From: Alphaproteobacteria bacterium PA2
Lineage (GTDB): Bacteria > Pseudomonadota > Alphaproteobacteria > Caulobacterales > Caulobacteraceae
Reading direction: 5' to 3'
NCBI GenBank assembly: GCA_002256425.1
Contig: NKIZ01000001.1
Location: 806,001 to 870,000 of the forward strand
DNA length: 64,000 nt
Shown: positions 34,833 to 42,956 of the stretch, in pieces
Numbering within the stretch: the stretch's first letter is position 1
Layout of the letters: every line of letters begins with the position of its first letter
Position numbers and translations under genes: made by a program
Notes under the pieces: model-generated
Told to the model about the DNA's origin: nothing
Seen by the model: only the letters and a program-made list of their open reading frames with translations
The model's database searches: none

Positions 34833-35537
34833 TTATGCGGCGAACTTTTCCCGGTTCAAGTTCATTCTCGCGCGCAAAACTTCGAGGGGGGTATCCAGCT
34901 CGTCCTCCCAGCGCTCGAAGTTGAGGTTGCGGGCGCTGCGGCCATAGCTCCACCCATCAACAAAGGCATCCATGGCGTCGACGATGAGGCCAGGCCTGAC
35001 AAAGGCCATGTGGGCTGCGGTCACCGCCACCCGCATGGCGTGATAGGGGAACCGCAATTGCGCAAGATAGAAGGCGGCCAGGGCCAGCTCGCCCCAGTTG
35101 GTCGCCTCATAGCCCGTCAGGACGTGAAGGAAGTCGTGGATCTGGAAACCGCGCACCATCATGTAGCTGAGGTCTGGCGGCAGCCGGTCCAGCTTGCCGG
35201 AACTGGTCAGCTCCTCATTGAACCTGCGATAGTTGCGCCCGAGGTTTGCTTCCAGCTTGTTATCCAGGATGAAGCGCCGGTAGGCGTGACCGAGCGTACC
35301 CGGCGCGCATTCCGCCAGACGATCCAGGGACAAAGGCTCTGAGATGTAGCGGCTGGCCAGCAAAGGCGCGGCCTCCGGAATGGAGGCGAGCTCACGACTA
35401 TAGGCATCGATGGCCTTTTGTGGAGCTTCCGCCCACCAGTCATGAAAGAGCAGGTAAACCCCGTAGTCGAGGGGCGCGTCTGCGGCCCGCAGGAACTTAT
35501 CTGCGAAGGCCCGATCGATAATTTCTGCGCCAGACAT
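34833..35537 (-). CDS. Coq4-family protein
   Basis: A 234-residue protein with the Coq4 zinc motif HDxxH-x11-E: His134-Asp135, His138 and Glu150 (FQIHDFLHVLTGYEATNWGE). PGTLGHAYRRFILDN is another Coq4 signature. In eukaryotes Coq4 supports ubiquinone synthesis and C1 decarboxylation/hydroxylation; bacterial copies often occur outside ubi operons with unclear roles. Of two ATGs, 35537 is better spaced from GGAGG (7 nt) than 35543. Pairing with its own TetR gene suggests an inducible rather than housekeeping function. Confidence 0.8.
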   Translation of the reverse strand: MSGAEIIDRAFADKFLRAADAPLDYGVYLLFHDWWAEAPQKAIDAYSRELASIPEAAPLLASRYISEPLSLDRLAECAPGTLGHAYRRFILDNKLEANLGRNYRRFNEELTSSGKLDRLPPDLSYMMVRGFQIHDFLHVLTGYEATNWGELALAAFYLAQLRFPYHAMRVAVTAAHMAFVRPGLIVDAMDAFVDGWSYGRSARNLNFERWEDELDTPLEVLRARMNLNREKFAA

Positions 35538-35581
35538 GCTCATTCCTCCAATGTGGACGGCTCAAGCCTAGCACCCTGGAT

Positions 35582-35605
35582 ATAAAATGAACAAGTTCAT
35601 TTTAT
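35582..35605. promoter_or_regulatory. Perfect palindromic operator of the coq4-tetR operon
   Basis: ATAAAATGAAC, two bases (AA), then the exact complement GTTCATTTTAT. The site lies 45 nt upstream of the Coq4-like start and includes TATA-like sequence, so a bound TetR dimer would cover the promoter. The core TGAAC-N2-GTTCA resembles TetR operators. Confidence 0.8.
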
Positions 35606-35759
35606 TCGCGGCCTCTGAGGCGCGCCTGCACGAGGACGGGTCGGGGATTTGCGCCATCCCAGAAGTGGGTGGCACCGAAGGAGAGTATCAGGTCAGACCT
35701 GCCCAGTGGTTCGCAAGGCATGGCGCTTGCCAAATGCACCCATGCTTGTGGGCGGCGAC

Positions 35760-37247
35760 CTACAGAGAAATTGATGCGCGGACCAGTTTCGCCAGGTCAT
35801 CCCTGAGCCTTACCGCTCTGGCTCGACCAGCTGCCGTCTTGATGATGTTCACCTGTTCCCTGGGATCGGCCCTGAGGTCGTAGAGCTCGTCCAGTTCCGG
35901 CGACATGTTCCAGTGGACGTACTTGAAATCACTTGTCCGAATGGCCTTGTAATCAGCATCCAGAAGCCAGGTGAATGGCAAGTCGTCGCTGAAATTTTCT
36001 ATCAGGACCTCTGACCTTCTTTTGGGAACTCCAAATTTCCGGGACAGTAGTGGAGCAAAGGAGATTCCCTGGACATGGTCTCCTATGGTCGCATTGCCGA
36101 TCTGAAGTATGGACGGCGCCAAATCAACACTGGAAACAAGGGATTCGATCCGCGAGTTTTCCTTAACGACACCAGGGTATCGGACGAGAAGCGGAGACTT
36201 TATGGATTCTTCATAGGGAAGTCTGCGCTCTAAACTCAGGCCGTGTTCACCAAAGAAGTACCCATTGTCGCTGGTGAAAATGATTGCGGTATTATCCAGC
36301 TGGTTTGCTTCAACCAGTGCTTGATATATATTCCCCAGGCTTTCATCGACGGACAGGATCATTTCCGCCCGATCCCGAATGCTCTGTTCGCTGGTTCCCG
36401 GATCCAGAATGGGTCCAAACTCGCGGACCACTTCTGGTGATTGCTTTCTATCAAGAAACCGTTTGACCATTGCGCTGCCAAGCGTGCCCTCAGCCGCGGT
36501 CTTGCTGATGCTTTGCCTTGGGAAGATCTGATCCTTGTATCGGTCCTTGTACTTTGCAGCCGGGATGTAGCGGTTTCCATATTCCGTATCCACGGAGCCA
36601 TCATCCCTCTGAATGGCGTCCGGGTGTACGGCCTTGTGGGCGAGATGCAGGAAGAACGGCCTGGAATCATCCTTCTGGCGGTTGATGAACCCTGTCGCCC
36701 GATCTGTCAGAATCTCCGTGACATACCCCTTCACGGTGGCGAGGCGACCATTCTCATAGATTTTCGGGTCATTAATCCGCCCCTGCCCAGGGAAGCTGAC
36801 CCAATAGTCAAAGCCCGGTCGCGGCGTTGGATCATTGCCCATATGCCACTTGCCCACATGAGCCGTCGCATAGCCTGCACGCTGAAGATCCTGCGGGAAG
36901 GTCCTCAGGAGGTGGCTGAGGGCATCCCGGCTGGCATTGTTGTAAACACCATGACGCGCTGTGTACTGCCCGGTGAGAATGCATGCCCGATTTGGCGAAC
37001 ATAGCGGGGTCGCGTGGAATGCATTCGAGAATGTCGCGCCTTCCCTGGCCAGACGATCGATGTTTGGCGTCTTCAGGTATGGGTGGCCGGCCGCGCCGAA
37101 TTCATCCCAACGCAGGTCATCGACCAGGATGAGAATGATGTTCGGCGGCCGTTGGGGAACTGGCGTCGGCAATCCGCGAGCTGGTCCTGCTGCAGCCAGG
37201 GTAGCTCCACTGGCGCCGACCAAACCCATGAGTTTTCTACGGTTCAT
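35760..37247 (-). CDS. Type I sulfatase (arylsulfatase/choline-sulfatase-like)
   Basis: A 495-residue sulfatase. ATG 37245-37247 gives a Tat-like signal (MNRRKLMGLVGASG...). The formylglycine site is CSPNR-x4-TG with Cys83, and the metal ligands Asp43-Asp44 lie in ILVDDLRWDEF. GKWHMG, the FLHLAHKAVHP segment and TSDNGYFFGEHGL are family hallmarks. Such enzymes release sulfate from aryl, steroid or carbohydrate esters after conversion of Cys83 by a formylglycine-generating enzyme, which is not in the window. The gene is clearly AT-richer than its neighbours (29 G+C of 60 at 36001-36060), suggesting recent acquisition. It is divergent from the next TBDR. Confidence 0.92.
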   Translation of the reverse strand: MNRRKLMGLVGASGATLAAAGPARGLPTPVPQRPPNIILILVDDLRWDEFGAAGHPYLKTPNIDRLAREGATFSNAFHATPLCSPNRACILTGQYTARHGVYNNASRDALSHLLRTFPQDLQRAGYATAHVGKWHMGNDPTPRPGFDYWVSFPGQGRINDPKIYENGRLATVKGYVTEILTDRATGFINRQKDDSRPFFLHLAHKAVHPDAIQRDDGSVDTEYGNRYIPAAKYKDRYKDQIFPRQSISKTAAEGTLGSAMVKRFLDRKQSPEVVREFGPILDPGTSEQSIRDRAEMILSVDESLGNIYQALVEANQLDNTAIIFTSDNGYFFGEHGLSLERRLPYEESIKSPLLVRYPGVVKENSRIESLVSSVDLAPSILQIGNATIGDHVQGISFAPLLSRKFGVPKRRSEVLIENFSDDLPFTWLLDADYKAIRTSDFKYVHWNMSPELDELYDLRADPREQVNIIKTAAGRARAVRLRDDLAKLVRASISL

Positions 37248-37606
37248 AGCATCATCCAGAGCGCCAGGAGCGGGGGCAAACACACGACTCGCCGTCAGAT
37301 CTGCGGCGTTGCTGAAGCCAGGTGACGCTCCAGCCCCGCCCGGCGAATGGCTGATCCGCCTTATGCCCAGCGCTTGATGAGTACAAGGGGCGACCAAGGG
37401 ATCCGAGCCGATGTTTTGCTCAGGACGCCAGGCCCCGGCGCCCTGTCGCAAGGGCCGTTGGCAATTTTTTCAGGCAGGCATTCCGCCTGATACCCCAATC
37501 ACCTGCCCATGCATGGGTATCCGACCTGCGCCAAAACGAACCTGTTGACCTCAGGCAGACAGGGGCCTCTATTCCGCCCCAAGAAAATACAGGGGGAGAA
37601 ACCACA
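37248..37606. other. Divergent control region between sulfatase and TBDR
   Basis: No gene is seen. It contains the perfect palindrome CCCATGCATGGG (37506-37517) about 28 nt upstream of the TBDR -35, and near 37469-37493 an AT-rich stretch with AGGC/GCCT arms. Promoters for both directions must be here. Confidence 0.55.
37545..37573 (+). promoter_or_regulatory. Probable promoter of the second large TBDR
   Basis: TTGACC (37545-37550) and TCTATT (37568-37573) are 17 nt apart. The predicted start lies about 27 nt before the ATG, and AGGGGGAGAAA provides the ribosome site. The palindrome at 37506-37517 is placed where an activator would bind. Confidence 0.55.
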
Positions 37607-40426
37607 ATGTTGAACACCATTTCGCGTCATCGCGCCTTGAAGACCGGGGCGAGCCTTGCCGCCCTGGCCATGGCCGCACAAATTCTGCCGGCCACGAGCG
37701 CCATGGCTCAAGCCGCGGCAAGCCCATCGGACACCGCCGTTGATGAGGTTGTCATCACCGGAACCCGCCTTCAGCAGAGTGGATTCCAGGCGCCTACGCC
37801 GGTGACGGCCACGGCGGCTGAGGACCTCAAGCGCGCAGCTCCGCGCAACCTGGCCGACGCCCTGACACAGTTGCCGACCTTCAATGCCAGCACGCGGTCA
37901 GAAAACCCGACGACGGCGGCCACCGGCGGCACCAACGGCCAGAACCTTCTGAACCTGCGCGGTCTGGGTCCCAACCGGAACCTGGTCCTGCTCAATGGCC
38001 ACCGGCTGGTGGCGACCAATTCGTCGGGATCTGTTGACATCAACATCCTGCCCCAGGGCCTGGTCCAGCGGGTCGATGTCGTGACGGGCGGCGCCTCTGC
38101 AGCCTATGGCTCGGACGCCGTGGCCGGGGTCGTCAATTTCGTGCTCGACACCCGCTTTGAAGGCCTCAAGGGCGAAGTTCAGGCAGGGGTTTCAACCTAT
38201 GGCGACCTGCCCAGCGGACAGGCCAGCCTGACCTTTGGTCGCAGCTTCATGGACGACCGTCTCCACTTCGTGGCCAGCGCCGAAGTCGCCAGCCAGAAGG
38301 GTCTCGGCCCGACTGAAGATACTGGCCGCGACTGGTTCGAAAAGGCCGCCGGACAGCTTCCCAACCCGGCAGGCGGCTCGCCCGCAGTCCTGGTGGTGTC
38401 TGACATACGTAACGGCGTCGCCACCTATGGCGGCCTCATCACCAACAGCACACTGAGGGGGACCCAGTTCCTGCCCGGTGGCGCGACCTCGACCTTTGTG
38501 CCCGGCAGCATTGTGGGAACCACCTTCCAGAGCGGCGGCGACGGCGCCCGGATCAATATCGGCTTCAGTCCCGACCAGTTCCGGGCAAATGCCTTCGGTC
38601 ACCTGGATTTCGAACTTACCCCCAACGTGAAACTGTTTGCGGAGGGAATGCTTTCGAATTCCCACGTGACGTCAGACAATTTCGTGAACCTGCACACCGG
38701 TTCCGCCAGCCAGTTCACGATCTTCCGGGACAATGCCTACCTGCCGGCCGCTGTCCTGGCGCGCATGGTGTCTGGCAATATCCAGTCCTTCACCATGGGG
38801 CGTTACGAGCGTGACTTCCCCGTCGTGCAGATTGAAACCATCTCGGACATGAAGCGGTTTTCCTTCGGTTCCGAAGGGAAGATCACTGATGACTGGAAGT
38901 TCGACGCCTATGTCACCTATGGCCGCACCGAACAGGAGCTTCGTGAGAACAATCTGACAATCAACCGGCGTCTCTATGCCGCGGCCGACGCCGTGGTGAA
39001 CCCGGCCAATGGTCAGATTGTCTGCCGGTCCACCCTGTCCGGACTTGATGCAGGCTGCGTGCCCCTCAACCTCTTTGGCGAGGGTTCTCCGAGCGCTGCG
39101 GCCATCAGGTATGTGATCGGCGACTCCGTAAAGTACCTTACCCTTGAGCAGACTGTTGCGGCGGTGAACTTCAGCGGAAATCTCGGCGAGACCCTCAATT
39201 TCGGAGCCGGCCCGATTGAGGTCGCCTTTGGTGGTGAGTATCGCAAGGAGACTGCTGACCAGACCGTCGACGCCCTGTCGCCCCTGGTCACCGACGTGAC
39301 AGGCATTCGCGGAGCGCCCGCCTCCCAGCAAGGGCGTCCGGGCTCGTTCAACTTCTTCAATCCCCTGCCCCTGGCCGGCAGTTATGATGTGAAGGAGGCC
39401 TATACCGAAGTCGGCGCTCCCCTCCTGAAGGACAGGCCTTTCGTCAAGGAACTGAGCCTGAGCCTTGCGGCCCGCTATGCTGACTACAGCCAGTCCGGAG
39501 GCGTCACGACCTGGAAGTATGGCCTCAACTATGCGGTCAATGACCAGATCCGTCTGCGCCTGACAAAGTCCCGGGATATCCGCGGCCCGAACATTCTGGA
39601 GCTGTTCAACTCAGCGACCCAGAACAGCAACAACCAGATCTACAAGGGCAAGACGACCCAGGCCCTGACCATTTCGTCGGGCAACCCGGATCTGAAGCCT
39701 GAGCGGGCGACCACCCTGACCTATGGGATCGTCTACCGTCCGGATTTCGTGCCCGGCCTTCAGGCCTCCCTCGACTACTATGAGATCTCCATCGAGGACG
39801 CGATCGGCAATCTGACCGCCCAGCAGACCCTCGATCAGTGCGCTGCGGGTAACCAGCTGCTGTGCAACCAGTTCTCCGTGACCCCACAGAACACCCTGCT
39901 CATCTATACCCGTCAGTTGAACCTTAGCGTTCAGGAGACGGCAGGCTTCGACTTCGAAACAGCCTATCGCCATGAATTCATGGGAGGCGAGGCCTCCATC
40001 CGCCTGCTGCTGAACAAGTCCATTCAGGGCATAAGCCAGGCCCCCGGATCACCCCGCAACACGTCTCTGGGGACCGCCAACTTCCCGAAATTGCGGGGCT
40101 CACTCCAGGCTCGCTATTCCAAGGACAACTGGTCGGTGTTCGTGCAGCAGCGGTACATTTCCGAGGCCCTGTTCGATCCGGACAAGGTTGAGGGCAAGGA
40201 TACCAATGACAACCGTTCTCCGGCCATCGGCTATGTCGATGCAACGGCGACCTATCGCCTGAAGCTTATGGGCGGTGACCAGGAAGCTTTCCTGTCGGTG
40301 ACCAACCTGCTCGACCAGGATCCGCCGGTGGTGACGAGCAACCCCACCAGCTTCTCCTCTCCCACCAGCACCGCCTTTGACCGGACCGGCCGTTACATTT
40401 CAACGGGTCTTCGGTTCCGCTTCTGA
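37607..40426 (+). CDS. TonB-dependent receptor (large Caulobacter/sphingomonad type)
   Basis: A 939-residue receptor of the same group as the one at 23337. It has a signal peptide of about 35 residues (SAMAQA), TonB box VDEVVITGTRL, a plug domain (LRGLGPNRNLVLLNGHRLV, VTGGASAAYGSDAVAG) and a barrel ending GLRFRF. Plug-coding DNA shares an exact 26-nt stretch with the other receptor. It lies between a sulfatase and two putative metallohydrolases, so a sulfated or otherwise conjugated organic substrate is likely, though unproven. Confidence 0.92.
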   Translation: MLNTISRHRALKTGASLAALAMAAQILPATSAMAQAAASPSDTAVDEVVITGTRLQQSGFQAPTPVTATAAEDLKRAAPRNLADALTQLPTFNASTRSENPTTAATGGTNGQNLLNLRGLGPNRNLVLLNGHRLVATNSSGSVDINILPQGLVQRVDVVTGGASAAYGSDAVAGVVNFVLDTRFEGLKGEVQAGVSTYGDLPSGQASLTFGRSFMDDRLHFVASAEVASQKGLGPTEDTGRDWFEKAAGQLPNPAGGSPAVLVVSDIRNGVATYGGLITNSTLRGTQFLPGGATSTFVPGSIVGTTFQSGGDGARINIGFSPDQFRANAFGHLDFELTPNVKLFAEGMLSNSHVTSDNFVNLHTGSASQFTIFRDNAYLPAAVLARMVSGNIQSFTMGRYERDFPVVQIETISDMKRFSFGSEGKITDDWKFDAYVTYGRTEQELRENNLTINRRLYAAADAVVNPANGQIVCRSTLSGLDAGCVPLNLFGEGSPSAAAIRYVIGDSVKYLTLEQTVAAVNFSGNLGETLNFGAGPIEVAFGGEYRKETADQTVDALSPLVTDVTGIRGAPASQQGRPGSFNFFNPLPLAGSYDVKEAYTEVGAPLLKDRPFVKELSLSLAARYADYSQSGGVTTWKYGLNYAVNDQIRLRLTKSRDIRGPNILELFNSATQNSNNQIYKGKTTQALTISSGNPDLKPERATTLTYGIVYRPDFVPGLQASLDYYEISIEDAIGNLTAQQTLDQCAAGNQLLCNQFSVTPQNTLLIYTRQLNLSVQETAGFDFETAYRHEFMGGEASIRLLLNKSIQGISQAPGSPRNTSLGTANFPKLRGSLQARYSKDNWSVFVQQRYISEALFDPDKVEGKDTNDNRSPAIGYVDATATYRLKLMGGDQEAFLSVTNLLDQDPPVVTSNPTSFSSPTSTAFDRTGRYISTGLRFRF

Positions 40427-40500
40427 TCGGTCTCAACCAGGCCGGGCCCGGCGTAATGTCCGGGTCCGGTCCAACTTCCCAGCATTGTTCAGGCGCCTCC

Positions 40501-42804
40501 ATGTCAACATCCCTGCCCGTTATGAGACGTGTCCTTGGTATGGTCCTGACAGGGTCGGCCCTGTTGGCCAGTCATGCCATGGCGGCGCCCCTGGTCTGCG
40601 AAACAGCAGGGTTCAGCCCGGGTGACGGATTTGAGGTCAGCAAGGGCCCGGAAGACGTAACCCTCCAGTGGAGTGGTGAGGCGGGTCAGACCGGCCGACT
40701 GAAGCTGCAGGTCGTCGCCGGAGAGCCGCGAATTGCGGAACTCGCACTCAGGAAGGACGGGGGAGACTGGGTCGTGGTCGGGTCCGACCTGCGTCCCGAA
40801 TTCAGCGTTGTCAGCGGCGTCCGCCGCATGAGCAACCAACAGCTTCAGCCCCTGCGGGACCTGAAGGTTCCCATCACCCAGGAGGTCCTGGACAAGTATC
40901 GCTGGGACCCCTTCTGGGATGCGCCGCTGGATCTCGCGGTCCCGGTTCCAGGCCGGCAGATGAGCGGCAATCCTCCGCCCGGAGCAGGTCTTCCGGGGAC
41001 AGACCAGGCGGGCCTTCCGCGCTCGGCGCAGGAAATCAAGCGCGCAGCCATCGAGTACCGCATCGAAAACTGTTCTGTCCGCCGTGATGGCGGCCGGATC
41101 GTCGCGTCATTTCCTGGCGTAAAACTCGGGGTCTTTGACGGGCGTCTCGAGATCACTGTCTTCAAGGGCACCAATCTGATCCGTCAGGAAGTGATCGCCT
41201 CAACCCAGGAAAAATGGGTCGCCTACAAGTTTGATGCGGGTCTCTCCGGATTCCGTTCAGGCCCGGAGGCCTCAGTGACCTGGCGGGACACGGCGGGCGA
41301 TCAGCAGGCCTATCGGTTTGGCGGGGCGCCAAACAAGGGGCCAGTCGCCCTCGAGGCAGCCAATCGCATCATCGTTGCAGAGCAGGGTGCGAGCGCCATC
41401 GCAGCATTTCCCACGCCTCACAAATTCTTCTGGGCGCGGGAGGTGGCGATCAACATGGGCTACAACTGGTACCGCAAGGACAGCGAAGCCAGTTTCAGCA
41501 TCGGCGTCCGCCAGAACGAACACGAGGATCCAAGCGAGGCCCAGGCCAACTGGGCGCTCTACAGCGCCCGGCCAGGTACGGATCAGCTGATGACGCTCTT
41601 TCTCTATCCGAGTCTTGCGGGAGGGCAGGGCGCCAGAGAGGCTGCAATGAGCTTCACCCATGGCGACCGCTACAAGCCGCTGGCGGGCTACCAGGTGATG
41701 AACCACCACTATCACATGGATCTCGGGCAGAGGCTCCTGGATGCCGGAAGCCCTGACGAAAAGGTTCCTGATCTGGTCGCCCTCAAGGCCCTGGGGATCA
41801 ATATCGTCAGCCTGATCGACTCCGTCTTCTTCCAGCCGCCCAATGCCCCGCCGCCGACCGGGCGGGTGCGCCCCGATCAGCTGCCGATCACTGCGTCTTC
41901 GATCAAGGGAGCCCAGATCCATTCGGACAAGGACTTCCTCGTCATGGCCAACCAGGAAGTCTATGGCAGCCCTCTGGGCGGGCACACCGACCTGCTCTTC
42001 AGCCGTCCGGTTTACTGGGACAGCCGCAAGTCAGGTCAGCCCTTCAAGGAAGCGCATCCGACCTATGGAAACGTCTATCACATTGGCGATGCCGCCGACT
42101 TTCTGCAGATGGCCAAGGAACAGGACATACTGATTTCCATGCCCCATCCCCGGACCAAGGGGTCAACGGGGTATCCTGACGCCATCCGGGAAGAGTCCTA
42201 TTTCAACGACCCCCACTATCACGGGGTCGGTATGCGCTGGGGTATGGGGCTGGATGGCTCCGAAAGGCGTTTGTGCGAACTCAGGTGCTGGCCCCTGCTG
42301 GACGATATGAGCAACTGGGCCGTAGACCGTCCAATGCCGCTCAAGTTTGTCACCGCCATTTCCGAGGTCAGGTACATGGCCCCCGGCGATGACATCTATG
42401 GCAGCCAGCCTGTGAGTTATCTTCGTTTGCCGACCCTCCCGCCGGCCACTGACCCCAGTCCCGTGATCCAGGCCCTCGCCCGTGGCGACAGCTTCTGGAC
42501 AACTGGCGAGGTCCTGATCCGGAACCTGGCCTTGCAACCTGCCAAAGGCGGCCAGCAGCTGTCTGCAGAGGTCGAATGGACCTATCCGCTGGAATTCGTC
42601 GAAATGGTTTGGGGCGATGGCAAGACGACACGGCGTACGGTCATCCCGACCCGTGATCTGGCGCCCTTCGCCAGCCACAGGTTCGAGTTTCCCATCCCGG
42701 CCAAGGGCGCCAAGTGGGTCCGGTTTGCGGCCTGGGACATCGCGTCCAATGGGGCTGTCAGCCAGCCGATGCGTACGGGCGCCATGCCGGGGAAGGCCAA
42801 ATAA
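40501..42804 (+). CDS. Exported CehA/McbA-like PHP-family metallohydrolase
   Basis: A 767-residue protein downstream of the TBDR (74-nt gap). ATG 40501 gives an export signal (hydrophobic segment MRRVLGMVLTGSALLASHAMAA); a start at 40522 is also possible. The N-terminal ~380 residues are beta-rich and unrecognised. The C-terminal part carries His402-His403-x-His405 (NHHYH), DKDFLVMANQE and HPRTKG with His549, then ALARGDSFWTTGEVLI, which resembles the end of CehA (carbaryl hydrolase)-type PHP domains. A periplasmic metal-dependent hydrolase of esters, carbamates or phosphates is the best guess; the exact metal set differs from what I remember of CehA. Confidence 0.6.
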   Translation: MSTSLPVMRRVLGMVLTGSALLASHAMAAPLVCETAGFSPGDGFEVSKGPEDVTLQWSGEAGQTGRLKLQVVAGEPRIAELALRKDGGDWVVVGSDLRPEFSVVSGVRRMSNQQLQPLRDLKVPITQEVLDKYRWDPFWDAPLDLAVPVPGRQMSGNPPPGAGLPGTDQAGLPRSAQEIKRAAIEYRIENCSVRRDGGRIVASFPGVKLGVFDGRLEITVFKGTNLIRQEVIASTQEKWVAYKFDAGLSGFRSGPEASVTWRDTAGDQQAYRFGGAPNKGPVALEAANRIIVAEQGASAIAAFPTPHKFFWAREVAINMGYNWYRKDSEASFSIGVRQNEHEDPSEAQANWALYSARPGTDQLMTLFLYPSLAGGQGAREAAMSFTHGDRYKPLAGYQVMNHHYHMDLGQRLLDAGSPDEKVPDLVALKALGINIVSLIDSVFFQPPNAPPPTGRVRPDQLPITASSIKGAQIHSDKDFLVMANQEVYGSPLGGHTDLLFSRPVYWDSRKSGQPFKEAHPTYGNVYHIGDAADFLQMAKEQDILISMPHPRTKGSTGYPDAIREESYFNDPHYHGVGMRWGMGLDGSERRLCELRCWPLLDDMSNWAVDRPMPLKFVTAISEVRYMAPGDDIYGSQPVSYLRLPTLPPATDPSPVIQALARGDSFWTTGEVLIRNLALQPAKGGQQLSAEVEWTYPLEFVEMVWGDGKTTRRTVIPTRDLAPFASHRFEFPIPAKGAKWVRFAAWDIASNGAVSQPMRTGAMPGKAK

Positions 42805-42956
42805 GCCACAGCCCGGCGCCATTGGGGATCTTGTCGAAGGACTGTCGCGCGCGTCGCAAATTGGCAAGGATGATTTCCTAGACGGGTTCTGCGATACGAA
42901 AAGGTGTGGAGCCGCCCCGATCTGCGGTTCTGTGGGGCAGTCAGGGAGACCCAGAA

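Noticed and set aside
35587-35883. 98-codon plus-strand frame next to the operator
   Set aside because: Starts inside the palindrome, overlaps the sulfatase end and has no homology.
40441-40452. Palindrome GCCGGGCCCGGC after the TBDR as terminator
   Set aside because: No loop and no T-run; likely chance in high-GC DNA, and the next gene looks co-transcribed.
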